DNA of 64,000 nt. It comes from Methylomonas rosea (lineage in GTDB: Bacteria; Pseudomonadota; Gammaproteobacteria; Methylococcales; Methylomonadaceae). This document shows positions 50,616-58,577 of the stretch, one piece after another. The translations under genes were made by a program, and so were the position numbers. Positions within the stretch are counted from its first letter, which is position 1, and every line of letters starts with the position of its first letter. The DNA lies in assembly GCF_024505055.1 (NCBI RefSeq), contig NZ_JANIBL010000009.1, positions 1 to 64,000 on the forward strand, written 5' to 3'. The notes beneath the pieces are model-generated. The model worked only from the letters and a program-made list of their open reading frames with translations, ran no database searches and had not been told where the DNA came from.

Positions 50616-52547
50616 ATGATAGACAAGCAAAAACTAACCGAACTTTATCAGGCTTTTGTCAAATTCTTATGCGTGGTTGGGGCCTGGCTTAAATCGACCT
50701 GGCAAGCGCAAGCCAAACCTAAACCGGGTGCCGACCAGCCCGACGGCAGCGAGCCGAAGCGTTCGCCGATATGGTTATACGTGCTTTTGGGGATTTTCGT
50801 ACTGTCGCTATTCGCCGGCGGCGAACGCATCCAGGGCCAGGAAATACCCTATAGCCAGTTTCTTACCCTGGTTAACGACAATAAAGTCGAAAACGCCGTC
50901 GTCACTCAGCGTTTCATCAACGGCACATTAAAAGAAGAAGACAAGAAAATCGGCAAGCATTTCTTCACCGTGCCCTTGTGGGACGAGTCGTTGGTTAAAA
51001 ACCTGCAAGAGCATAAAGTCGAATATGTGGTAAGAAGCGGCGACAACTGGCTGAGTAATTTACTGTTTAACTGGGTGATTCCCGTCGCGATCTTTGCCGG
51101 GCTGTGGATGTGGTTGCTGCCGAAAATGACCGGCGGCGCAGGTCGCGGCTTTTTGAACTTGGGTAATAAAATCCGTATCCAGCAGGAAACCTCCAAAACC
51201 ACCTTCGACGACGTGGCTGGCGCGGAAAGCGCGAAGCAGGAATTGAAGGAAACCATCGAGTTTTTAAAATCCCCGGAAAAACTGCAAAAACTGGGCGGCC
51301 GCATGCCTAAAGGCGTGTTGCTAGTCGGCTCGCCGGGTACCGGTAAAACGCTGTTGGCCCGCGCGGTGTCTGGCGAAGCCGGGGTGCCGTTTTTTAACAT
51401 CAGCGCCTCGGAATTTATCGAACTATTTGTCGGTATCGGCGCGGCGCGGGTGCGGGATTTGTTCGAGCAGGCCCGGCAAAAAGCCCCGTGCATTATCTTC
51501 ATCGACGAACTGGATGCGATCGGCCGTTCTCGCGGCGGCCCGGCGATCATGGGCGGTAACGACGAGCGCGAGCAAACCCTGAATCAACTGCTCACCGAAA
51601 TGGACGGCTTCGACGCCACCTCCGGCGTGGTGGTGATGGCCGCGACCAACCGTCCGGAAATCTTGGATAAGGCTTTGCTGCGCGCCGGTCGCTTCGATAG
51701 GCAAATCGTCGTCGACAAACCCGACCTGATCGACCGCGTGGCTATTCTGAAACTGCACAGCAAAGCCATGCAATTGGACAAAGACATAGACTTAAACACG
51801 GTTGCTAAACGCACCCCCGGTTTCGTTGGCGCCGATTTGTCCAACATCGCCAACGAAGCGGCGATTATGGCCGCGCGCAGCGGCCGCGACACCGTCAACA
51901 TGGCCGATTTTGAAGCCGCCATCGACAGAGTGATGGCCGGTCCGGAAAAGAAAAACCGTATCCTCGGCCCGGACGAAAAGCGCCGGGTGGCTTATCACGA
52001 AGCCGGTCACGCCTTGGTTGCCGAAAACGTGCCGACCGGCCAACCGGTGCATAAAATCTCGATAATTCCGCGTGGCGTCTCCGCTCTGGGTTTTACCTTG
52101 CAGCTCCCGGTCGAGGAAAAATACCTGTCTACCGAAAACGAGCTGAAAGACCAGTTGGCTATTCTGCTCGGCGGTCGCGTCGCCGAACAACTGGCGCTGC
52201 AAAGCGTCTCCACCGGCGCCCAAAATGATCTTGAAAAAGCCAGCGAAATCGCCCGCAACATGGTCTGCTATTTGGGCATGAGCAAAAAGCTGGGTCCGCA
52301 AATCTACGGCCAACGCCAGCAACTGCAATTCCTGCCCGGCGATATGTCCGAACAACGCAACTACAGCGAAGAAACCGCGCGTGTCGTCGATGCGGAAATT
52401 AAGGGTTTAATCGAAGACGCCGAACGCCGCGCGCAAAAGATATTGAGCGAGAAACGCGGTTATCTGGATAAGTTGGCTGAGCTGTTGCAAGAGAAAGAGG
52501 TGATTCAGCGGGAGGAGATGGTAGCGTTGATTGGCGGTGGGAAGTAA
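50616..52547 (+). CDS. FtsH-type membrane AAA+ zinc metalloprotease (accessory paralogue)
   Basis: A 643-residue membrane protease. A cytoplasmic N-terminal extension of about 50 residues is followed by TM1 (52-67), a periplasmic domain, TM2 (152-168), an AAA module with Walker A GSPGTGKT (238-245; usually GPPGTGKT), pore loop FVGIGAARV and Walker [12 protein letters not shown], then the zinc site HEAGH (461-465). FtsH degrades membrane and regulatory proteins. The extension, the pore and Walker changes and the isolated position suggest a second FtsH rather than the housekeeping copy usually beside rrmJ. ATG 50616 follows AGGGGAG. Confidence 0.92.
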   Translation: MIDKQKLTELYQAFVKFLCVVGAWLKSTWQAQAKPKPGADQPDGSEPKRSPIWLYVLLGIFVLSLFAGGERIQGQEIPYSQFLTLVNDNKVENAVVTQRFINGTLKEEDKKIGKHFFTVPLWDESLVKNLQEHKVEYVVRSGDNWLSNLLFNWVIPVAIFAGLWMWLLPKMTGGAGRGFLNLGNKIRIQQETSKTTFDDVAGAESAKQELKETIEFLKSPEKLQKLGGRMPKGVLLVGSPGTGKTLLARAVSGEAGVPFFNISASEFIELFVGIGAARVRDLFEQARQKAPCIIFIDELDAIGRSRGGPAIMGGNDEREQTLNQLLTEMDGFDATSGVVVMAATNRPEILDKALLRAGRFDRQIVVDKPDLIDRVAILKLHSKAMQLDKDIDLNTVAKRTPGFVGADLSNIANEAAIMAARSGRDTVNMADFEAAIDRVMAGPEKKNRILGPDEKRRVAYHEAGHALVAENVPTGQPVHKISIIPRGVSALGFTLQLPVEEKYLSTENELKDQLAILLGGRVAEQLALQSVSTGAQNDLEKASEIARNMVCYLGMSKKLGPQIYGQRQQLQFLPGDMSEQRNYSEETARVVDAEIKGLIEDAERRAQKILSEKRGYLDKLAELLQEKEVIQREEMVALIGGGK

Positions 52548-52603
52548 CCCCTAGTACTTGGCACCAGTGCTGTAACTAATAGATAGTCTTAAAGTCGACA
52601 ATC

Positions 52604-52624
52604 CCTTCTCCCTCCGGGAGAAGG
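52604..52624. terminator. hairpin between the ftsH-like gene and the PhoD gene
   Basis: CCTTCTCCC-TCC-GGGAGAAGG is a perfect 9-bp stem with a 3-base loop, located between the two convergent stop codons (52547 and 52684). It lacks a strong T-run, so it may be a dispersed repeat acting as a two-way terminator. Confidence 0.5.
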
Positions 52625-52683
52625 TTAGGATGAGGGTATATAAAACAAACTGCTCTGAGGGAGAGGAAATATTTTGGCAAGCC

Positions 52684-54111
52684 CTAAAACAAAAACGGTT
52701 GGGAATATTGACGAAACAGTTGACCCTTCCGATCAAAAATCTCCGCACTACACCAAGGCCTGCCCTTACCAATGTCTACCGACACTCGGGTAAAGCTCTC
52801 GTCGCCAATGAAGCCTTCGCCTTCGTAGCGGTATTCGATGCGGTCGCGGAGTCGGCGGCTACTGTCAGACCACTGCATAAATTCAAGCGTCTTGTCGCCA
52901 TAAAAGTCGCTTTTGCTTTCGTGCGGGTAGGGCCAATAAAACGGTGATGATACCAGCGAGGTCAACAGAAATTGCTGATCCTGGTAGCAACGCATCCGCG
53001 CGAAACTGGAGTTGTGCACGTCGCCGGATAAAAACACCACGTCGCTAATGCCTTCCACTCGGATGAATTCCAGGATCATACTGCGTTCGTCGTCAAAGCC
53101 GGCCCATTTGTCCTCGCTGCCTTTGGCCGGCTTTGGGTCGGGGAAGAACGGTACGCTGGATACTACAAATTTCACCGGCGCATTGCGGTGTTGATGTAAC
53201 CATTCCAAAAACGCATTGAGCTGCTCGCGGCCGAGCATGGTTTTACCTTCGATACTGGTGGCTTCACTAATCCGCAAGGTGCGGGTATCCATTACAAAAA
53301 ACGGAAAGGGTCCCTTCTCGAAGTGATACCAAAACTGGCCATTGGGCGTGTCCGGGTTATGTAGGTGCTGATATGACGCATAGGCCCGCATCCGCGTCGC
53401 GAAAAAACCGCTGTTCTCGTCGCGCATCTGGTTTTTCGACCAGTCGTTACGAATTTCGTGATCGTCCAGGATCATGTAGGTCGGCACGCTGCTCATCAAC
53501 TCGCGGATATTTGGCAGCTTGAACGACTTGCGATAAATCTCGCATAGCTCGTCGAAATTGGAATATTCGTGCAACTTATTCAACGGATCGGCATACACCT
53601 GATCGCCGACCGCCAAGAAGAAATCCAGTGGGTTCTGTTGATGCTGAGTGAAAATGGAACGGAAAGTCTTGTCGCCTTTTTCGGCATCGTTCAAAAACAC
53701 GTTATCCCAATACAAATAGCGACAGGAACCGAACACAAAATTTAGCGTGGTATCGTCGCTGGGCCGGTGGGTTTTAAAAGTCGTGCCGACTTTTTCGGTG
53801 CTATTCACGACTGGTCCCTGCACCAAAACATCGGTAGCCGGCGCTTGTGCGTCACGCTTATAAACCAGCCCGCATTCCAATCGATAAACTGTATCGGCTT
53901 TTAAGCCATCGAATTTCACTACTCCGGTAAAATCGTAATAGTCCTTTAAAAAGCAATATTTCGACGCGACCAATTTGGCACCGTCGTACAGATCAAAAGC
54001 ACCGTAACAAAACTCGCGACTGGCATGATTAGGGCCTTTCGCGCCGCGTATCCAGATTTTTACGGAAGTGTCGGTGGTGTGACCAATGATGGGGCCTAGG
54101 GTGATAGACAT
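52684..54111 (-). CDS. PhoD-like alkaline phosphatase/phosphodiesterase family protein
   Basis: A 475-residue metallophosphoesterase of the PhoD type. The N-terminal Ig-like domain (about 1-110) is followed by the catalytic core with NFVFGSCRY, AVGDQVYADP, ILDDHEIRNDW and FLSGDVHNSSF, which carry the metal ligands. No signal peptide is visible, whereas classical PhoD is Tat-exported, so this one appears cytoplasmic. The substrate is unknown. It is convergent with the ftsH-like gene and lies next to the AT-rich lysis-type cassette. Confidence 0.88.
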   Translation of the reverse strand: MSITLGPIIGHTTDTSVKIWIRGAKGPNHASREFCYGAFDLYDGAKLVASKYCFLKDYYDFTGVVKFDGLKADTVYRLECGLVYKRDAQAPATDVLVQGPVVNSTEKVGTTFKTHRPSDDTTLNFVFGSCRYLYWDNVFLNDAEKGDKTFRSIFTQHQQNPLDFFLAVGDQVYADPLNKLHEYSNFDELCEIYRKSFKLPNIRELMSSVPTYMILDDHEIRNDWSKNQMRDENSGFFATRMRAYASYQHLHNPDTPNGQFWYHFEKGPFPFFVMDTRTLRISEATSIEGKTMLGREQLNAFLEWLHQHRNAPVKFVVSSVPFFPDPKPAKGSEDKWAGFDDERSMILEFIRVEGISDVVFLSGDVHNSSFARMRCYQDQQFLLTSLVSSPFYWPYPHESKSDFYGDKTLEFMQWSDSSRRLRDRIEYRYEGEGFIGDESFTRVSVDIGKGRPWCSAEIFDRKGQLFRQYSQPFLF

Positions 54112-54263
54112 GCTGTTGCCTTACATTTTTTCGATTGGGACTGAACAGTCGGATATCCCTTCTGGCTCCAACAATTTTGAATTCGGGCCAACACGCAATA
54201 TTCTAACTGCTCTGAGTGTTCCCAAAGTTTACCGTAGGAAATAGGAAACTCGCAGCGTTACAT

Positions 54264-54731
54264 CTACGGATATTTGGTTTTTGGCAATTCGAAATGTGGG
54301 CCATCAATAAACGCTTTTTTCCCGGCTTTCTTCCGTCGAGCAACATAATCTGCTACTAAATCCGCCGGCGAGTCGGTTGTTTCTGTAAATGTAACATCCC
54401 AAGCGCCTCCCCAGCGTAACGGAATACCTAACTCGCTGGCGGCGATCCTAACTGCATCGGCAATTTTATAAATAGGTTCCCATTCCCAGCGTAACTTACC
54501 GTTTATATATGGCACTAAATCGACAGCATGTCCGGTGATATGTCTGGAATCCAATGTTTGAGATGCGCCCTGTCTGACCAACTCCTTTTGCTCCTCTAAG
54601 GTGCGAATACCATCGTGAACAGAAAAGTCTTGTACTGATAGTTCGATGGCTCGTTTTACAACCGCTACTAAATCTGTATGAACACCATCTAATTCTTTTA
54701 GCGATTTTTCACCCAATTTGAAACTACCCAT
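54264..54731 (-). CDS. M15-family peptidoglycan peptidase (phage-type L-Ala-D-Glu endolysin)
   Basis: A 155-residue M15C-type zinc peptidase like phage endolysins. The zinc ligands are visible in SRHITGHAVDLVPY and DGPHFELP, with the substrate segment SVHDGIRTLEEQ. It would cut peptide cross-links of the cell wall. It has no signal peptide, so release would need a holin. Start ATG 54731 has AGGAG about seven bases upstream; an earlier start (54773) would overlap the holin-like gene. It is the last gene of a cassette with a holin-like protein and a lysozyme. Confidence 0.88.
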   Translation of the reverse strand: MGSFKLGEKSLKELDGVHTDLVAVVKRAIELSVQDFSVHDGIRTLEEQKELVRQGASQTLDSRHITGHAVDLVPYINGKLRWEWEPIYKIADAVRIAASELGIPLRWGGAWDVTFTETTDSPADLVADYVARRKKAGKKAFIDGPHFELPKTKYP

Positions 54732-54776
54732 TTTGTGGCTCCTTATTAAATCCGCAATTTTTGAAACGGTCATTTC

Positions 54777-55103
54777 CTATTTGTCAGGGTCATCAATTAC
54801 ATCGGTACCTGTAACGGTATCGTTTTTTGATTCAGTACTGACATCTGATTTGGTTGTTGAGCTTACTGAAGTTTTATCGTCCCATACTGCGCCAAATACA
54901 TAGGACCCGATTACGCCTCCAGCAAGGAAAAAAGCAGATTCAGCGATTGTTTCCTGTAGTCTATTATCTCCTTTTCCGAAAAGTAGTAAATAAATTATAC
55001 AAAACGCACAAAATGCGAGAGTCCAATAAATAATTCTTCTACGATGTGTCCAAGATCCGCCAAAATTGCGCGCTACTGCCCCGCCAATATTCAAATTCGA
55101 CAT
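54777..55103 (-). CDS. holin-like two-span membrane protein
   Basis: A 108-residue protein. Two hydrophobic spans (about 24-44 and 53-75) are followed by a polar, Asp/Thr/Ser-rich tail of about 30 residues. Size, topology and position between a GH24 lysozyme gene and an M15 endolysin gene fit a phage holin, although holins share little sequence. Start ATG 55103 has GGAGA six to eight bases upstream. The sequence here is visibly more AT-rich than the core genes. Confidence 0.7.
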   Translation of the reverse strand: MSNLNIGGAVARNFGGSWTHRRRIIYWTLAFCAFCIIYLLLFGKGDNRLQETIAESAFFLAGGVIGSYVFGAVWDDKTSVSSTTKSDVSTESKNDTVTGTDVIDDPDK

Positions 55104-55119
55104 TTTATTCTCCAATTTT

Positions 55120-55632
55120 TTAAGAGGCTACGGAATTCCAGAGCTCCGCTTCGGCAGTTCTTCTTCGTTTTAAACCAGCTAATTCTTTACCGCCAGATTT
55201 TGTCCAACGTAAAAGTTGAGAGGGTATTTGATTTGGTTCGCCCTGGTTTAATAGTTTCGTCAATGTTGAGTCTCTGAATGCGCCAATTCCAATATTGAAT
55301 GCGAAGCTGACTAAGGCGCAGAAGCGTGTATCGCTAATCTGAACATGTATTGCGTCTTCAACGCCAGTAGAAAACTTTCTGACATCGTCTTGTAGCAAAA
55401 TTTCTGCCTCGGCCTTTGTGATGCCATTGGGATAAATTGCACGGGCTATAGGTTTATTAGAAACACCTTTGACCATATTCCCGTTCGAGTCAATTACCAC
55501 ATGTCCCCAGCCAATCGTCCAGTAACCTGCCGGACATAGATAAGCATCTAAATTGACTGTTGATGGATCACCATCAGGTATGCCTTCAAACGATTTAATT
55601 AATTCAACTGCTTTGCTTATATCTCTAGCCAT
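55120..55632 (-). CDS. phage-type lysozyme (GH24)
   Basis: A 170-residue muramidase of family GH24. The catalytic Glu is in KSFEGIPDG (about E16), with the rest of the site in YLCPAGYWTIGWGH (about 31-44; Thr in WTIGWGH). The middle shows the RFCALVSFAFNIGIGAFRDSTL block of lambdoid R-type lysozymes. No signal-anchor is seen, so it depends on a holin. An AGGAG ribosome site precedes ATG 55632. It forms a lysis module with the two genes downstream. There are no phage head, tail or integrase genes nearby. Confidence 0.93.
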   Translation of the reverse strand: MARDISKAVELIKSFEGIPDGDPSTVNLDAYLCPAGYWTIGWGHVVIDSNGNMVKGVSNKPIARAIYPNGITKAEAEILLQDDVRKFSTGVEDAIHVQISDTRFCALVSFAFNIGIGAFRDSTLTKLLNQGEPNQIPSQLLRWTKSGGKELAGLKRRRTAEAELWNSVAS

Positions 55633-55786
55633 TTTTGCTCCTTAATATTTACAAGCGTAGGCCTACTGCTGGCGTCTTGGTTTGGCTTCCGACAAGCGAA
55701 TACCACTAAAATATTCTTCAATTTTGATACCTCCATTCGCGCTAGATGACTTATTAGTCGTGAATGTATTGTGGTAGGTGGATACT

Positions 55787-55999
55787 CTATTTTTCTGCTC
55801 TAACTTCAAATAAATGATCTGACATGCGACCAAATCTCTGGGCAAAACTAAAGTTGGGTGCGCTCCCTTCTATTTCGTAGTATTTGCACTCGTCATATTG
55901 TTTTACTTGAATATTCTTGAAGTCACCTTTGGCGAACCAAGCCTTGGCAATTTCAGCTTCTTCGGTGCTGTCGCACACTATCACATATAGAGTTGTCAT
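55787..55999 (-). CDS. hypothetical small protein (70 aa)
   Basis: An unrecognised 70-residue protein starting MTTLYVIVCDSTEEAEIAKAW. It is predicted to be a compact alpha/beta fold, as the start reads like a beta strand followed by a helix. Its ATG shares one base with the stop of the upstream lipoprotein gene (TAATG), and AAGGAAAA precedes it, so it is translationally coupled. It lies 154 bases before the lysozyme gene in the same AT-rich cassette. Confidence 0.6.
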   Translation of the reverse strand: MTTLYVIVCDSTEEAEIAKAWFAKGDFKNIQVKQYDECKYYEIEGSAPNFSFAQRFGRMSDHLFEVRAEK

Positions 56000-56733
56000 T
56001 ATTTTTCCTTCTGATTGCTTCGTAAAGTGGCTATTTTTTTATATATATCATCAATATCTAGTTCATTTTTTTTTAAAATATCTATGAGTGTTTCAGCGGA
56101 ATTTATCTTATCTATTTTATTTTCTATGCCAGTCCCAGATAACGCTGGTGCAAGTCTCTCTGTTTTCAGGGTTCCATCAGGAGCTAGGTAATCAATAATT
56201 TCCTTGCTTTTGAATTTGACATCGCCATCTTTTTGGATCACTGCTTTCATAGCTGAAGGGCTAACACTATTAACGGCCTTAGCTGCGCTGGAAGCAGTAT
56301 TTTCGTTAGCTGCAGTAGCTATATACATGGCAACCGCGGCAGGACTATTTACAGCAGCCTTGCCAACCGCGAAGTTTTCTGAAACATTCATATCTAAAAA
56401 TAAATTTTCAACTCCAGAACTCATTTTAATCCCACTTACTACTTCAGGAGTTATGTCTGCTTGATTTGACCTTTTATCGGTTTGGTCGGGAATGTTTTCA
56501 TTTTTATCTTCGTTTTTCACTATTTTACCTGTAGGAATTGAATAGTATTGACTCCTGACATAACCAGCCTTAATTTCATATAGTTCTGTTTGAGGGTTTT
56601 CCGCAAGGAATAATCCGATACCAGTATTGATGCTGGAAACAATGTTTTCTCTATATACTGTTTGGCAAGCAGACCCTATGGTAAGTATAAAAAAGCAACA
56701 TAGAAGTTGATTTGATATTTTTAAGTGTCTCAT
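55999..56733 (-). CDS. hypothetical lipoprotein (244 aa)
   Basis: An unrecognised lipoprotein. The signal ends in lipobox IGSAC (about 19-23). The mature part has a low-complexity Asn/Asp/Lys region (about 70-95), then an Ala-rich helical stretch (NSPAAVAMYIATAANENTA) and a helical Lys-rich end. It is AT-rich, and its codon use differs visibly from neighbouring housekeeping genes, which suggests transfer. It belongs to the lysis-type cassette. A spanin-like role is possible but there is no direct evidence. Confidence 0.6.
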   Translation of the reverse strand: MRHLKISNQLLCCFFILTIGSACQTVYRENIVSSINTGIGLFLAENPQTELYEIKAGYVRSQYYSIPTGKIVKNEDKNENIPDQTDKRSNQADITPEVVSGIKMSSGVENLFLDMNVSENFAVGKAAVNSPAAVAMYIATAANENTASSAAKAVNSVSPSAMKAVIQKDGDVKFKSKEIIDYLAPDGTLKTERLAPALSGTGIENKIDKINSAETLIDILKKNELDIDDIYKKIATLRSNQKEK

Positions 56734-56757
56734 TTTGTATTCCTATTGGATGTATTT

Positions 56758-57093
56758 TTAATGATTGTGGTCTTTGATGTGTTTTATTTCCAGGCTAAAT
56801 GGATCCGTCTTAATAGATGTTAAAATATTGATATCTAAACTTGGATCAATTTCCACTCGGTAACTCCTCACCAATCCGAGACTTATACCGTTGTCATATG
56901 TTAGGCCTGCCACAGCCAAATCGTTTGCTACCATGCCGTCTATTTTAGCCTCACTGAAATATCCCAAGCCTAATATTAAGTGATGTTTTGTTCCATTTTG
57001 GTCGATCCAAGCGCACCCAGTATCCAGAAAAATAAGAACACAGCAATATAATGCCCACCATATATCATTATATTTATGAATTATTTTAAACAT
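56758..57093 (-). CDS. hypothetical lipoprotein (111 aa)
   Basis: An unrecognised small lipoprotein. A hydrophobic start (about 12-25) ends in a lipobox-like LDTGC (about 23-27). The mature part seems beta-rich (HHLILGLGYFSEAKIDGM, GISLGLVRSYRVEI). It is 24 bases upstream of the larger lipoprotein gene on the same strand and similarly AT-rich. It could be the first gene of the cassette. Confidence 0.55.
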   Translation of the reverse strand: MFKIIHKYNDIWWALYCCVLIFLDTGCAWIDQNGTKHHLILGLGYFSEAKIDGMVANDLAVAGLTYDNGISLGLVRSYRVEIDPSLDINILTSIKTDPFSLEIKHIKDHNH

Positions 57094-57238
57094 AGAAGTT
57101 GTTGATTATATAGACACATTGGTATCCATCTCTCCACCTTAGGCAATGACTAAAAAACACTCAGTCATTCCATACAGGATATATTTATGAGGCTCCTTCC
57201 GTAGTCATTATCACTCCACGTTATTTCCCTGGAGTTTA

Positions 57239-57508
57239 TTAAAAGCCCCTGCTCGCGAAATATTCGATCAGGCCGCCACCTGCATTGGCGGTGCATGAGC
57301 CTAAATCACCTTGATCTTCGATAGGCGAGCACCAAGACCGCAGGTCTACGGAAGCCGGTAATTGTTTGGGCGTGGCTTTTAAGGCTTCCGATTTGCTGAG
57401 TATTTTTTGGATCGTATCGCTTTCCGTTTGATAGTCGCGTATATCCGGTAAATCTGGCCGCCAGCCCAAGCTGTATCGATAGTTTCTGGCCATGGTTCGC
57501 ATACTCAT
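57239..57508 (-). pseudogene. truncated papain-family (C1) peptidase
   Basis: Only 89 residues remain of a C1A peptidase. GWRPDLPDIRDY and LPASVDLRSWCSPIEDQGDLGS lead to the catalytic Cys in GSCTANAGG, after which the frame stops (FASRGF). The catalytic His and Asn, about 150-200 residues further on in intact enzymes, are missing, so it cannot be active. I find no continuation within the AT-rich cassette that starts 146 bases downstream. The break may mark the insertion edge of that cassette. Confidence 0.75.
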
Positions 57509-57679
57509 TGAATATTGAAATTCGCTGCTTTGACACCGCTTTTAGCTATGATCGGATTTTGCGGTAACTAACGGCTGTTATCCAGCTGCTTTCCGTACTA
57601 GTACAAACGTACTGTCTAATAACCCGGCTGTTTAGAGTTACAATCCAGCATCACGTTATCTTCGGTAAGCAATTAACAG

Positions 57680-58354
57680 ATGAACGTCCTTCTTATAGAC
57701 GACCACTTCTGCGCCCGCGAGGGTGTTGCGTTTTTGTTGAAACAAATCATTCCGGAATTGCAGGTATTCGAAGCGGAAAACTTTGACGATGGTTTGGCAT
57801 TGGCAAAGCAAACACCGTTAAATCTGGTGATGCTGGATGTGCAGTTGCCTCGTAAAGATGGGTTGGCGGGTCTGGCGGAATTGAAGGCAGCCTTTCCGGA
57901 TTTGTGTGTGGTGATGTTTTCCGGGTTGGGCGATAGGGAGTTGGTTTTTCATGCGCTGCGTTTGGGGGCGATGGGGTTTATCGTTAAGACAGTGTCTCGG
58001 CAGGTCTTTGTCGATGCGTTGCGAGATGTATTGGCCGGTAAAGTTTATTTGCCGGCATCGGCAGTAGGGCAACAACGTGCAACTAGTTTGGATGTCGGTA
58101 GCGTTACAGAGATACCCGAGGTGACCGACTCGGCCAGTTTAGGCCTGACACCGCGCGAGTTTGAAGTGTTGACTTGGTTGGTGCAAGGTATAGGCAATAA
58201 GCAGATTGCCCGGCAGTTGGGTATAGAAGAGCAAACGGTGCGCAATCACCTCCGGCCGATTTATCAAAAATTTGGGGTAGCAAAGCGCACTGAGTTGTTG
58301 GTGAAGGTGTTTGAGCGGGGGATTGTGTTTGGGAAGCCGGGGGTGGGGAATTGA
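57680..58354 (+). CDS. NarL/LuxR-type response regulator
   Basis: A 224-residue regulator. The receiver domain has LLIDDH, the phospho-acceptor in LVMLDVQLPRKDG and Lys in FIVKTV. A linker is followed by a LuxR-type DNA-binding domain with LTPREFEVLTWLVQGIGNKQ and EEQTVRNHLRPIYQKF. It is convergent with a hybrid kinase of the HNLRQPLQAL type (58578-60449), a class that often partners LuxR-type regulators. That pairing is inferred from adjacency. Target genes unknown. Confidence 0.9.
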   Translation: MNVLLIDDHFCAREGVAFLLKQIIPELQVFEAENFDDGLALAKQTPLNLVMLDVQLPRKDGLAGLAELKAAFPDLCVVMFSGLGDRELVFHALRLGAMGFIVKTVSRQVFVDALRDVLAGKVYLPASAVGQQRATSLDVGSVTEIPEVTDSASLGLTPREFEVLTWLVQGIGNKQIARQLGIEEQTVRNHLRPIYQKFGVAKRTELLVKVFERGIVFGKPGVGN

Positions 58355-58486
58355 TGGCCACTCATCAATGAAACGCGGTTCGGAAGGGCTCTAGGCTGTG
58401 ATGTAATCCATCTGTCGGAGCTGAAGCAAGGCTTTAGCCGTTTAAAAAAAGTGCCTGTGGGGCGCGTGAGTGAGAAGGGATTTGTT

Positions 58487-58524
58487 TAGAAAATCTCCCC
58501 TGACCCCTCTTTTTAAAAGAGGGG
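58487..58524. repeat. palindromic repeat, relative of the mxaG-mxaI element
   Basis: AAAATCTCCCCTGACCCCTC leads into TTTTTAAAAGAGGGG. Read on the other strand it matches the block at 20942-20963 (AAAGAGGGGCAGGGGGAGAT) with few differences. It lies between the convergent response regulator and kinase genes and may also terminate them. Confidence 0.65.
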
Positions 58525-58577
58525 AATGACATTGCCAAAGCTTAACTTGTCGCCATAGGTTAAAAACCGAGTTTCCA

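Noticed and set aside
55663-55845. Minus-strand 60-codon ORF after the 70-residue protein gene
   Set aside because: It overlaps the end of the better-supported gene in another frame and has no ribosome site.
54264-57093. Calling the lysis-type cassette a prophage
   Set aside because: No integrase, repressor, packaging, head or tail genes are visible, so only the lysis-type genes themselves are claimed.
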